A program made the translations under genes and the position numbers. The notes under the pieces are model-generated. The model was given only the letters and a program-made list of their open reading frames with translations. It was not told the DNA's origin and did no database searches. Positions 33,720 through 42,854 of a stretch of DNA of 64,000 nucleotides are shown here, piece after piece; the first letter of the stretch is position 1, and the number at the start of each line of letters is the position of its first letter. The stretch comes from Flavobacterium quisquiliarum (GTDB lineage: Bacteria; Bacteroidota; Bacteroidia; Flavobacteriales; Flavobacteriaceae): NCBI RefSeq assembly GCF_019308285.1, contig NZ_WWEM01000040.1:167040-231039 (forward strand), in the 5' to 3' direction.

Positions 33720-34718
33720 TTAGTCATTCTGATTTTTCATTCCGAATAAATCACCTTTTTGAAAAAGTTCCCAATCTTCTTTCAAAGCTTTAGCATTTCT
33801 TTTTGTCACTTCAGGCGAATCTAAACCACTCAAATCTGGCTTCCCTGCATTTACCCAAGCAGTATACCAAAAACTTGCTGTTGCTGTGATTGCCTTTTTC
33901 ATTTGGCTTTCTACCATTCCGTTTAATTGCTCGTGTAGTTTTTTAGCATACTCATCAGAAAAAACAGCTGTATTATATTTGCTTTTCAGTACTTTCCCGT
34001 CTGCATCCATTTTAAAAACTTGATTTTCTGGAGTAGCAGTTCTTAATTTTTTATCGATATCTAATAAAGGCTGTGCTAAACTGTGTGTATCATTTATCAT
34101 ATCCCAAATCGCTTTATGAACATCATCATAATAATGAGCATAAGGAACATTTAATTTATAGTTTTTAGCAAATAACTCTGGAAGTCTGCTTTCCCAAAGA
34201 GAATGAATTCCTTTTTGATCTGTCAATTGCCCGTCATGATTAGCAGAAGTGTGCAACGGCATGTGTGCGTCGCCAATGTAATGACCTAAATCTGCAGCCA
34301 AAAATAAGATCTCTGCTCTGTTTTTATCTTTAAAAGCTTTAGTCAGCTTTGCCATCATATCTTCGATATACCAAGGTAAAATACCGTTATCGCTTAAGAA
34401 CTTAGCATCATATTTTTTCTTAGCTTCTTCTAAATTCTGTGGATAACTATCAGCAGAACCAAAGTTTTCCATATCAAAATAATGTCTTGGGCCTTCATCC
34501 TTATAACTTAAGGCGTATTTACGAATATCTGGCACTGAAGCTTCTTGCGTAATAAAATCGATATGATTATAAAAGAACTCCTGAAGTGGACGTGGCAGTG
34601 CCATTACAGCTGCTTTATTAATTCTTTCATGACCAACAATTCCCCAGGATAAAGTAAAAAATCCAACAATTAAAGCACAAATAGCAATTAGTTTTGGATT
34701 AGATTTGAAGTTTTTCAT
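33720..34718 (-). CDS. S1/P1-nuclease / zinc phospholipase C-like secreted protein
   Basis: This 332-residue protein has an N-terminal hydrophobic signal segment. The mature start SWGIVGHERINKAA has the Trp and His that bind zinc in the phospholipase C / S1-P1 nuclease superfamily. Further ligands appear in VPDIR, ADLGHYIGDAHMPLHTSANHDG and HSLWE. These zinc enzymes cleave phosphodiesters, either nucleic acids or phospholipids, and the sequence alone does not say which. It is a single gene, ended by the shared terminator. Confidence 0.82.
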   Translation of the reverse strand: MKNFKSNPKLIAICALIVGFFTLSWGIVGHERINKAAVMALPRPLQEFFYNHIDFITQEASVPDIRKYALSYKDEGPRHYFDMENFGSADSYPQNLEEAKKKYDAKFLSDNGILPWYIEDMMAKLTKAFKDKNRAEILFLAADLGHYIGDAHMPLHTSANHDGQLTDQKGIHSLWESRLPELFAKNYKLNVPYAHYYDDVHKAIWDMINDTHSLAQPLLDIDKKLRTATPENQVFKMDADGKVLKSKYNTAVFSDEYAKKLHEQLNGMVESQMKKAITATASFWYTAWVNAGKPDLSGLDSPEVTKRNAKALKEDWELFQKGDLFGMKNQND

Positions 34719-34894
34719 TTTTGTTTTTGTATTAGAGGGGCAAATTTACCTTATTTATGGATAATTCAAACAATAACCATTCAAGATTATTAAAATTATT
34801 TTATTTAAAATTTTTGAACCATTTAAGTAACATAAATTCATCTCAAAAAAGATTTTTCTTTCGTAAGTTTGTTTATAAACTAAATATTGCAAAC

Positions 34895-35845
34895 ATGCGT
34901 TTTATTTTACTAAATGTAATCTTCTTTTTATCAACTATTTGTTTTGCTCAAGAAAACGATGTAAAGCCTAAAAATGTAAGCGACACTATTCTAAATTCAA
35001 AAAGAACACTTAGATTCTCTGATCCTTTTAATGAAGAAAGGATCATGCAGAAATTATTTCCAGGCAAATTATATCATCTTGCAAATAAAAACACTTTTGT
35101 GAGCTGGATTTGTAAAACCTGCAAGCCTGCTCCTTTTTTAGATGTTAATGGTGTAGAAGGCGATCAAATGTTTCCTTATACTGATGGTGTAGCAACAAGG
35201 CTTCTTGCTAATATTGATTATTCAGATTCTAAAGATAATAAGTTTAAAATTATTGCTTTTAACCATTCTGTTCACGACGAAGATGGTTTACAAACGGGAC
35301 GCTTTTCTGGTGGATTGCTGGGAATCGCTAAATTTGCTAAAAATGGAAAAATCTGGGAAATGAGGTCTTTTCAGCCCGCTGTTGCCGCGTTTGGTGCATT
35401 TGCACAATGTCCTACACCTAAAATTGTAGAAATTGGAGAAGATCAGTTTGCTTTTACGTTATCGCATATCAATGGTGGCGCGGGCGGTCCTTATGAGGGT
35501 TATCTCTATCTTGTAGCTGGTTTTGACGGTAAATATCAGATTATTATGGAAGTTCCTGCTTATCACTTAACTAATGTCGCCAGTATAAATTGGTCAGGTT
35601 CTTATAAAGTTGTAGATGATGGCGCAAGAAAACATTTTAGAGATATTATTGTCACCACTAATGGCACTTTTAATAAAGATGCGAAAGCAGAAGATGAATT
35701 TGAAGCTTCAATTCCGCAAGAAATTGCTGCAATGGCTAAAACCAAAACTAAATTTGATTTTGAAATAGAAAGACGTTATTCTTTTAAAGGCAAGTCCTAT
35801 CAGATGATAGTAAAACCTGTTGTGAAATTCACAAATGTAAAATAG
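34895..35845 (+). CDS. Secreted protein of unknown function
   Basis: This 316-residue protein starts at the ATG at 34895, which is followed at once by a good signal peptide (MRFILLNVIFFLSTICFAQ). An in-frame ATG at 34757 would add 46 Lys/Phe-rich residues before it. The mature part has a CKTCKPAPF pair near residue 75 and conserved-looking glycine-rich stretches (LSHINGGAGGPYEGYLYLVAGFDG). I do not recognise a family. It is convergent with the transporter gene 1 base away. Confidence 0.65.
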   Translation: MRFILLNVIFFLSTICFAQENDVKPKNVSDTILNSKRTLRFSDPFNEERIMQKLFPGKLYHLANKNTFVSWICKTCKPAPFLDVNGVEGDQMFPYTDGVATRLLANIDYSDSKDNKFKIIAFNHSVHDEDGLQTGRFSGGLLGIAKFAKNGKIWEMRSFQPAVAAFGAFAQCPTPKIVEIGEDQFAFTLSHINGGAGGPYEGYLYLVAGFDGKYQIIMEVPAYHLTNVASINWSGSYKVVDDGARKHFRDIIVTTNGTFNKDAKAEDEFEASIPQEIAAMAKTKTKFDFEIERRYSFKGKSYQMIVKPVVKFTNVK

Positions 35846-35846
35846 T

Positions 35847-36812
35847 TTAACTCAAATAAAGAATCGATCCTAAAGCCAAAACAGCAATAAATATCCATAA
35901 AAAGACACCCTGTAACAAAGGCCTTACTCCTACCGCTTTTAAAGTTGCGAAATTTAAGGTTGCACCAATTAGAAATAATGTAATTGTTAAACCAATTTTA
36001 GCAATTCCGACAATATGTGAAGCAAAAACATTAATTGAAGGAACATAAGTATTTAAAAGCATTGCAACAATAAATAAGCCTATAAAATACGGGATTTTAA
36101 TTTTAGAATTCTTGTTTTTAAAGACAAAAGCTGTCAGTAGAGATATTGGAATAATCCATAAAGCCCTTGCCAATTTCACTGTTGTAGCCACTTGTAAAGC
36201 TTCTGCTCCGTATTTATTTGCAGCTCCGACAACAGAACTGGTATCATGAATCGCAATAGCGCACCATAAACCAAAATCTTTTTGAGAGAGATCTAATTGA
36301 TGTCCGATAAACGGAAATACAAACAAAGCTATAGAATTCAATATGAAAATGACTCCCAAAGCAATTGAAGTCTGATTTTCGTTTGATTTAATTACCGGCG
36401 CAATAGCTGCAATGGCACTTCCGCCACAAATTGCTGTTCCGCAAGAAATTAAATGGGAAGTCTTTTTTTCTGTCTGCAGCCATTTTCCAAGAAGAAAGCC
36501 AAAAACTAAAGTGCTGAAGATTGACATTATAGTAAGAACAAAACCTTCTTTTCCTGCCGAAACAGCACTATAAGCATTCATTCCAAATCCTAAACCAACA
36601 ACTGAAAATTGTAATAGAAATGTTATTGCTTTATGATTGAATTCTACAAATGGATTTCCGAAAATGTTTACTAGCAAAACTCCTAACAATAAAGCTATTG
36701 GAGGCGAAATAATCGAAAACAAACACAGAAGAATTACTATAGTAAAAAGTACCTGCTGTAATGAATGGTTAATTTCAAGTAAATGCGTCGATGTTTGTTG
36801 TTTTGTTTTCAA
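35847..36812 (-). CDS. YeiH-family (UPF0324) putative anion exporter
   Basis: This 321-residue inner-membrane protein has about ten hydrophobic spans. The family pattern is recognisable: CGTAICGGSAIAAIAPVIKSN, then WCAIAIHDTSSVVGAANKYG and VKLARALWIIPISL. Members are called putative sulfate exporters, on limited evidence. It lies 74 bases downstream of a LysR-type regulator on the same strand, a pairing also seen (in divergent orientation) for yeiH and yeiE of enterobacteria. Confidence 0.85.
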   Translation of the reverse strand: MKTKQQTSTHLLEINHSLQQVLFTIVILLCLFSIISPPIALLLGVLLVNIFGNPFVEFNHKAITFLLQFSVVGLGFGMNAYSAVSAGKEGFVLTIMSIFSTLVFGFLLGKWLQTEKKTSHLISCGTAICGGSAIAAIAPVIKSNENQTSIALGVIFILNSIALFVFPFIGHQLDLSQKDFGLWCAIAIHDTSSVVGAANKYGAEALQVATTVKLARALWIIPISLLTAFVFKNKNSKIKIPYFIGLFIVAMLLNTYVPSINVFASHIVGIAKIGLTITLFLIGATLNFATLKAVGVRPLLQGVFLWIFIAVLALGSILYLS

Positions 36813-36886
36813 AATAGGATAATTGATAATTACCCTGCAAAGTTCCGTTGATTAAACGAAAAATACCAATCGTAAATTACAATCGA

Positions 36887-37783
36887 CTATAACTTCAAGT
36901 TATAATGAGAAGCTAAATTTTGAATAAACAATTCTGATAATGAATCTGATTTCCCGACTAAAGTAATGATATAAAAGAATCTTTCAATCGATAATTTCTC
37001 CACATCTAAAACAATTAATTCTTTATTTCTCAATTCTTTACTTACAGCATGAATAGACATAAAGGCAAAACAATCTGAATTTAGTAAATAAGATTTAATA
37101 CTTTCCGTACTTCCTAACTGCATTTCAATTTGTAAATCGGAGAATTTCAAACCTACTTTTTTTAATGCAAATTCTATAACTTCAAGTGTTCCAGATCCGC
37201 GTTCACGGGTTATGAATTTCATTGATTTTAAATCGTTTAATGAAATTTCATTTTGTTTTACAAAAGAATTGTTGCTGTTGCAAACCAAAACTAACTCGTC
37301 TTTTAAAAACGGAATGTATTTTATGGATTGATTTTTTGACTGCCCCTCTACAATTCCAATTTCGATTTCTTTATTGATTAGGGCATTTTCAATTTGTTCT
37401 GTATTTCCATTCAGCAAATTAACCTTTATGTCTTTTTGCTTTTGATGAAAATTGGCTAAAACTGGAGAAATAATATATTGCGAAATGGTTGTACTTGCCC
37501 CTAACCTTAATAAACCTTGGCGTTCTTTATTGAAAGAACTCATTTCAAAATCTATTTCGCGGTAAATATCAAAAATACTCTTAGTATATTTTAATAGAAT
37601 CTTCCCAGCAGGAGTTAAAGCAATTTTAGAACCGTTACGTTCAAAAAGTTTGGTTTTATAAGTTTCTTCGAGTTCCTGAATATGTTTGGAAACTGCCGGC
37701 TGTGTAATATACAATTCTGTCGCCGCTTTAGTAAAATTAAGGCGGAGCGCAACGGTGTAAAATACTTTTAGCCTAAAATCCAT
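36887..37783 (-). CDS. LysR-type transcriptional regulator
   Basis: This protein of about 298 residues has an N-terminal winged helix (RLNFTKAATELYITQPAVSKHIQELE) and a periplasmic-binding-like effector domain from about residue 90. Of two ATGs two codons apart (37789, 37783) I use the second, MDFRLKVF, as in relatives. It probably controls the YeiH-family gene immediately downstream. Its effector is unknown, possibly a sulfur compound or other small anion. Confidence 0.9.
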   Translation of the reverse strand: MDFRLKVFYTVALRLNFTKAATELYITQPAVSKHIQELEETYKTKLFERNGSKIALTPAGKILLKYTKSIFDIYREIDFEMSSFNKERQGLLRLGASTTISQYIISPVLANFHQKQKDIKVNLLNGNTEQIENALINKEIEIGIVEGQSKNQSIKYIPFLKDELVLVCNSNNSFVKQNEISLNDLKSMKFITRERGSGTLEVIEFALKKVGLKFSDLQIEMQLGSTESIKSYLLNSDCFAFMSIHAVSKELRNKELIVLDVEKLSIERFFYIITLVGKSDSLSELFIQNLASHYNLKL

Positions 37784-37852
37784 AATCATAAATTTTTAAT
37801 TCTTAATCTACCTTACTCCGTAATACTTTTTACAATAAAACAATTTAAAATT

Positions 37853-38599
37853 TTATAACAAAAGCTCAGGTCGATACTCAAAATGCATCGTGTCATAATG
37901 TTTCCAATTTCCTCCCCAAATAAAACCATATTTTTCAAAAATTGAAACTAGCTTGAGGGGAATTTGATTTCTATACGAAAGAGCAACTTCTTCATCTTTG
38001 CATTTACAATCCCATTGCCAATAATTAGAATTCTTGACATTAATATCTATTGTCATTCCATAACTATGCATACTCAATCGGTTTGTTCCTGAAATTTTTC
38101 TCCAACTAAATATACCTCCAATGTCAGTAATATATTTTTTAAATTCTGGATTATGATCTAATTCTGCTGAGAGTTTTTTTACTACTTTATCAATTCCATT
38201 TACGGTTGTTACTTTTATTTTCTGATTGACTAATTTTGGACACCAAATAATTTCAGTCATTTTTGATTCAACTTCTGATTTCGAATTACCGTAAATTTTC
38301 TTAAAAAAAGCTTCATTTCGAATTCTTCCTGGATCTTCCTTTGGAATTAAATTCTTATCTGCTCTATTATAAACAAACTTAAATTGATCTTCAATATCAG
38401 GATTATCTAATAGTTCTTGATTTGTTTTATTTTTAAAATCATCGTAAATTAAATTTGATTTATCTCTAAAAATAATTTTATTGTCTTTATAACCAACAAT
38501 TTGATCTGGATATGCTTTAATTAATTTTTGAACATTCAATGGAATTTCTTGAGAAAAAGCATTTTGAAAGATAAGGACTAAAAAAAAGAATCGTTTCAT
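37853..38599 (-). CDS. Secreted M15-family peptidase
   Basis: This 248-residue protein has a short signal peptide (MKRFFFLVLIFQNAFSQ). Zinc-site residues typical of M15 D-Ala-D-Ala carboxypeptidases and endolysins are visible as MHSYGMTIDINV (His ... Asp, six residues between) and MHFEYRPEL near the C-terminus. The likely substrate is a peptidoglycan peptide. It abuts the DUF4846 gene upstream without a gap, so they are co-transcribed. Confidence 0.85.
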   Translation of the reverse strand: MKRFFFLVLIFQNAFSQEIPLNVQKLIKAYPDQIVGYKDNKIIFRDKSNLIYDDFKNKTNQELLDNPDIEDQFKFVYNRADKNLIPKEDPGRIRNEAFFKKIYGNSKSEVESKMTEIIWCPKLVNQKIKVTTVNGIDKVVKKLSAELDHNPEFKKYITDIGGIFSWRKISGTNRLSMHSYGMTIDINVKNSNYWQWDCKCKDEEVALSYRNQIPLKLVSIFEKYGFIWGGNWKHYDTMHFEYRPELLL

Positions 38600-39433
38600 T
38601 TAAAAACGTTTTAATTGTGAGGAACTAAAAGTCCATTCGGGGGTTTTTAGAGAAGTTCCAAAATCAACAGCGTACCAAGGACTCAACGAACTGTTATTGG
38701 GATTTTTTAATATTTGAATTTCCTGTGCTGGCATATAACTTTGTGCTAAAAGCATAATTTTTTGATTATTTTTTGGATTTACAGCCATATCAACTACAAT
38801 GACAGCGTGACCTGGAAAACCTCCTTTTATAAAAACATCCCCAATTTTTATGTCTGAAACATTAATTGGTTTTAGTTCTTTTTCTAACGAAGCCGTTCCT
38901 GCATACATAAAAACCGTCTCTAAGTATTTCCAATAAGTTTCATAACTTTCAGATGGTTTTGCAGTTTTAACCCAACTTGTTTTGTTGCCTTTAACTGCAA
39001 TTCTGTGACCTGCGGCCCATTTACTAAAATCAGCTCGAAAACCATTTGTAAAATTAAAATGTATTTTATCGTACTGTTTTTGGCCGTAAAAATAATCCGC
39101 TCGTAAACGCATCACGGCATCAGCACATTGATGCAAATCCTGTTTTCCAATTGGTAAATCTACAACCGCTTCATAAACATTTCGATTTGGTTTTATAGTT
39201 CCATCAAAATACAAAACATTTGAACCCACAGATTTCAATGGAAGGTTTCGTAAAAAAAAATCAAACGAAGTTTTAGATTCTTCTTCTCTCACAAATCCCT
39301 GAGGCAGTTGGAAACGTTGCTGAATCGTGTTTCCTAAAAGATTATTATTGGTAGTATTATTTGTCTTTGAAAATGAAAAAAAACAAAGAATTACCGTCAA
39401 AATTGCTACAATAAACAAGGATTTAACTCTCAT
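38600..39433 (-). CDS. DUF4846-type secreted protein
   Basis: This 277-residue protein has an N-terminal hydrophobic signal (SLFIVAILTVILCFFSFS). The body carries QRFQLPQGF, DLPIGKQDLHQCADAVMRLRADYFY and GDVFIKGGFPGHAVIVVDMAV, and matches the DUF4846 family as I recall it. The Cys/His positions (QCAD, PGHAV) resemble an NlpC/P60-like papain fold, which would suit a cell-wall role beside the M15 peptidase, but that is inference. Confidence 0.75.
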   Translation of the reverse strand: MRVKSLFIVAILTVILCFFSFSKTNNTTNNNLLGNTIQQRFQLPQGFVREEESKTSFDFFLRNLPLKSVGSNVLYFDGTIKPNRNVYEAVVDLPIGKQDLHQCADAVMRLRADYFYGQKQYDKIHFNFTNGFRADFSKWAAGHRIAVKGNKTSWVKTAKPSESYETYWKYLETVFMYAGTASLEKELKPINVSDIKIGDVFIKGGFPGHAVIVVDMAVNPKNNQKIMLLAQSYMPAQEIQILKNPNNSSLSPWYAVDFGTSLKTPEWTFSSSQLKRF

Positions 39434-39497
39434 AATTTACATTTTTAATTGACAATCAAAAAATTAAAAAATCCAGATGGAAGTCGATTATATTTCA

Positions 39498-41525
39498 TTA
39501 CAACAATCCGTTGTATTTTCTTATAAACCACTCTGTAGTCAATAAAACAGCTATCAAAATTAACAGCCAAACCCAATCAATAATTGGAGTTTTAGTTGAA
39601 ATATTTTTTTCAATTGATTTGTATTCTTTATTTTCTAAAAGTGTATTGATCAAATTATCAGCTTGATCTTCAAAGAAAGCTTTTCCATTTGTTTGCAAAG
39701 CCAATTGTTGTAATTTTAAAACATCAGGATTTACAAACTGTTTTTCAATATCAAAATCTAAAATTTCAAAATGACTCGCATATGAAGTATTTGAATTTAA
39801 TTCTTTTACAGTAAAATTATATTTTCCCGCTGGAAGTCCTTCTAAATTAGCTGAGAAAGAATTACTACCTTTTAACAAATCGTAATTCTTAGTTTGTTTT
39901 GTCGTAGCATTTACAACACTAATTGTAAGTCTGGCTTTTTCATCAAACTCATAGTTTTTATTGAAATACTGCGCATTGATGATAATTTCTTCACCAGAAT
40001 TATAAAAACTTTCATGTGTTACAACCAAAGATTTTTTTGAAGCCGATGAAGCTAAATATTGTACAACTTTATCAATAAAAACATCGTACTTTTCAAAAGA
40101 CTGATTGTCGACATGACTCTGCAAACGCCATTTCCAGCTGTTTTCTCCTAAAAGAAAAACGGTTCTTTTTCCTTGATTTTCGACGAAAGCCAATAAGGGA
40201 GCATTTGTAGCAACATTTCTAATTTTTGATGAAAGTAAAACAGAAACATTTTCGTCAGTACTTATATTTCCAAACGGATTCTGCAAAGGCGGGAAATTTT
40301 CAAAACCTATATTATCAATTGCAAAAAGATTAAAATCTGAATGAAATTCACTAAGAAAATCTTCTCGTTGATTGCTCATTTTAAAAATCAGATTATTTTG
40401 CTGTTGATTCAGAAAATTAAAATCGGTATTATTTCCAGTTATAATAAAGGTATTTCTTCCAGCTAATTTATTAGAATCAAAAATTGCTTTAAAAGCAGTT
40501 GTTGGCTGATACAAAACCAAAACAGAAAATTCTTGTAAATCATTAATTTGATTTGGCTTAACCAATATTACTTTACGTTGTGCATTAACTTCAATGGAAC
40601 GTTTTAAAGCTGCAATATCTGGATGATTTATAGCCGAAACAATAGCAATAGTAGACTTCTGATCAATTATTTCAACTGCAAAATTTTTAATATTGTTATA
40701 GCTGTTTTTTTCTTTTGCAACAGATTGAATACTTGCTTTGTAAATTTGTAATCCAACTTTATCAGCTGGCAAAAGCAAATTGAGTGAAGCTGTTTTTTTT
40801 GAAGGTGAAAAAGAGACCTTTTCTTTAGCAACAATAGAATTTCCCTGCGTAATTATAAAATCAGCATTTACAGCTTTTGTGCCTGCATACTGAAGAAAAA
40901 CTTCTACTGGAAATTTATTTTTATGAAAAGCGTATTTGTTTACGTTAAGCTGATTGATTTTTAAATCGAAAAAAGTGGTTGTATCTCCTACAACTAAGGG
41001 ATAAACTTTATTGACAGGATCGAATCTGTAAACGTAGTCATTTCCTCTAGTCTGATTTCCGTCTGTAATTATAACAGTTGGAAAAATCAGGTTTTTGTTG
41101 ATGCTTTTTAAGTTTTTAGCTACTTCATCTAAATTGGTTTGATCACCTTTAAAATCAAATTTATCTGAAGTTTTAAAATCGTTGTCAAATTGATAGGATT
41201 GAATTTCAAATTTTTCCTTTAAAGCAGGATTCGAAACCAATTTTTGATATAATTCAATTGCTTTTTTATCCGATTTTAAAGCGGTAATAGAACTTGAATT
41301 ATCAACAACAATAGCTAAAGGTGTTTTGGTAATTTCTAGCGAATTCTTAGAAATTATCGGATTTATCAATAAAACCAACAATCCGAAAATGGCGAGAAAA
41401 CGTAAAAAAGCCAAAAGTATAATCACATTGGATTTACTTTTGGCTTTGAAAAAATATTGAAAATACGATAAACCACCAGCAATTACTAAAGAAAGCAATA
41501 ATAAAAGAATCGTGTTTGTCGTCAT
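39498..41525 (-). CDS. VWA-domain inner-membrane protein
   Basis: This 675-residue protein has two N-terminal spans (about 4-22 and 35-58), a long periplasmic part and one C-terminal span just before the end (IDWVWLLILIAVLLTTEWFI). A von Willebrand A-like region from about residue 88 keeps a MIDAS pattern (VVDNSSSI, i.e. DxSxS, then ITDGNQTRG). The build resembles BatA-type and glutamine-amidotransferase-like membrane proteins of Bacteroidota. Its role is unknown. It ends 64 bases before the DUF4846 gene on the same strand. Confidence 0.8.
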   Translation of the reverse strand: MTTNTILLLLLSLVIAGGLSYFQYFFKAKSKSNVIILLAFLRFLAIFGLLVLLINPIISKNSLEITKTPLAIVVDNSSSITALKSDKKAIELYQKLVSNPALKEKFEIQSYQFDNDFKTSDKFDFKGDQTNLDEVAKNLKSINKNLIFPTVIITDGNQTRGNDYVYRFDPVNKVYPLVVGDTTTFFDLKINQLNVNKYAFHKNKFPVEVFLQYAGTKAVNADFIITQGNSIVAKEKVSFSPSKKTASLNLLLPADKVGLQIYKASIQSVAKEKNSYNNIKNFAVEIIDQKSTIAIVSAINHPDIAALKRSIEVNAQRKVILVKPNQINDLQEFSVLVLYQPTTAFKAIFDSNKLAGRNTFIITGNNTDFNFLNQQQNNLIFKMSNQREDFLSEFHSDFNLFAIDNIGFENFPPLQNPFGNISTDENVSVLLSSKIRNVATNAPLLAFVENQGKRTVFLLGENSWKWRLQSHVDNQSFEKYDVFIDKVVQYLASSASKKSLVVTHESFYNSGEEIIINAQYFNKNYEFDEKARLTISVVNATTKQTKNYDLLKGSNSFSANLEGLPAGKYNFTVKELNSNTSYASHFEILDFDIEKQFVNPDVLKLQQLALQTNGKAFFEDQADNLINTLLENKEYKSIEKNISTKTPIIDWVWLLILIAVLLTTEWFIRKYNGLL

Positions 41526-41605
41526 ATTTATTTTTTAGTTTATGGTTTTTAGTTTAAAGTTTATGGTTGTGAACTATAAACAACAAACCATAAACAATCA
41601 ACTTA

Positions 41606-42352
41606 TTAAGTAAGCATTCCTCCGCAAACGTTAAGTACTTGACCAGTAATGTAAGCGCTCATGTCAGAAGCCAAGAAAAGACAAGCATTTGCAACATCTT
41701 CTGTAGTTCCACCGCGTTTCAATGGAATACCTTCTCTCCATCCTTTCACTACATCTTCTGATAATTTTGCAGTCATTTCAGTTTCAATAAAACCTGGAGC
41801 GATTGCGTTGCAACGAATGTTACGAGAACCTAACTCTAATGCTACAGATTTTGTAAATCCGATTGCACCCGCTTTAGAAGCGGCATAGTTTGTTTGACCA
41901 GCATTTCCAGAAACTCCTACTACAGAGCTAATATTAATGATTGATCCAGCTCTTTGTTTTAAGAATGTTTTTTGAATCGCTTTTGTCATATTAAAAACCG
42001 ATTTCAAGTTTACATCTATTACCTGGTCGAAATCTGCCTCAGACATACGCATTAACAAATTGTCTTTTGTAATTCCGGCATTGTTGATTAAGATATCTAC
42101 AGTTCCAAAATCTGCTAAAACAGCATCTACGAAGGTTTGCGCTTCGTTAAAATCTGCTGCGTTTGACTGATATCCTTTTGCTTTAACTCCTAAAGCATTT
42201 AATTCTGCTTCTAAGGCTTCTGCAGAAGCAGCAGATGAACTGTATGTAAAAGCCACGTTAGCTCCATGTTTAGCAAAAACTTCAGCAATTCCTTTTCCGA
42301 TTCCACGGCTTGCACCAGTAATAATTGCAACTTTTCCTTCTAGTAATTTCAT
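41606..42352 (-). CDS. fabG: 3-oxoacyl-[acyl-carrier-protein] reductase
   Basis: This 248-residue short-chain dehydrogenase reduces beta-ketoacyl-ACP with NADPH in fatty acid synthesis. The cofactor motif TGASRGIGKGIAE, the NNAGIT segment, the catalytic Ser in NISSVVG and the YAASKAG Tyr/Lys pair are intact, as is the C-terminal GQVLNVCGGM. Length and motifs fit FabG rather than a general SDR. It has its own -7 box upstream. Confidence 0.93.
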   Translation of the reverse strand: MKLLEGKVAIITGASRGIGKGIAEVFAKHGANVAFTYSSSAASAEALEAELNALGVKAKGYQSNAADFNEAQTFVDAVLADFGTVDILINNAGITKDNLLMRMSEADFDQVIDVNLKSVFNMTKAIQKTFLKQRAGSIINISSVVGVSGNAGQTNYAASKAGAIGFTKSVALELGSRNIRCNAIAPGFIETEMTAKLSEDVVKGWREGIPLKRGGTTEDVANACLFLASDMSAYITGQVLNVCGGMLT

Positions 42353-42383
42353 ATTAAGGTATTCGTTTTTATTTTTTGAAATA

Positions 42384-42391
42384 CAAATATA
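42384..42391 (-). promoter_or_regulatory. -7 promoter box for fabG
   Basis: TATATTTG (minus strand) matches TAnnTTTG about 32 bases before fabG. No clear -33 TTG is seen. Confidence 0.5.
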
Positions 42392-42459
42392 GAGTATTTG
42401 GGCGTTTAATAAAATTTGTCGTATAAAAAATGGCTTAATAATTTTATTCGTTTATAAAA

Positions 42460-42489
42460 CAAAAAAACAGCTCAATAAATGAGCTGTCT
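42460..42489 (-). terminator. Terminator after the small membrane protein
   Basis: ACAGCTCA / TGAGCTGT (42467-42474 and 42480-42487) is followed on the minus strand by seven T. It ends the transcript of the gene at 42590-42772, about 100 bases downstream. Confidence 0.75.
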
Positions 42490-42589
42490 TCTCCAAAATA
42501 AAAAAATAAAACTAAAATTTAATTGTTTTTCTGTTTGGTTTACGAATTACAATTGATAGCAAAAAATGTACTGTTTCAATTGAATCGAA

Positions 42590-42772
42590 CTATCTTACTC
42601 TGTTTTCTTTCCTCTTCTTGATTTGATCAAAAACCATCCAGCCAATGCCAATTATTATCGAGAGATATAAGTAGGACCTTAAATAGTCATAATATTTTTC
42701 ATTAATAATAAGAAGTCCTATCCACCAAAAGAAAACTGCAATAATCGATGGTGTTACTATTTTTTTTATCAT
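42590..42772 (-). CDS. Small two-span membrane protein
   Basis: This 60-residue protein has two hydrophobic segments (about 5-24 and 33-50) and a very basic tail (QIKKRKENRVR), so it should sit in the inner membrane with a cytoplasmic end. There is no match to a family I know. A terminator of the previous operon lies upstream and its own terminator lies downstream, which supports it as a real gene. Confidence 0.6.
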   Translation of the reverse strand: MIKKIVTPSIIAVFFWWIGLLIINEKYYDYLRSYLYLSIIIGIGWMVFDQIKKRKENRVR

Positions 42773-42806
42773 AATTCAAGATGTTGGAAATTTGATTATT
42801 TAATTT

Positions 42807-42840
42807 AAAAGCAACTCAAAAAAAAAATGAGTTGCTTTTA
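42807..42840. terminator. Terminator of the SusCD operon
   Basis: A perfect 12-bp stem AAAAGCAACTCA / TGAGTTGCTTTT with a poly-A loop lies 15 bases beyond the stop of the DUF4302 gene. Confidence 0.8.
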
Positions 42841-42854
42841 ATTAAGATAAAATA

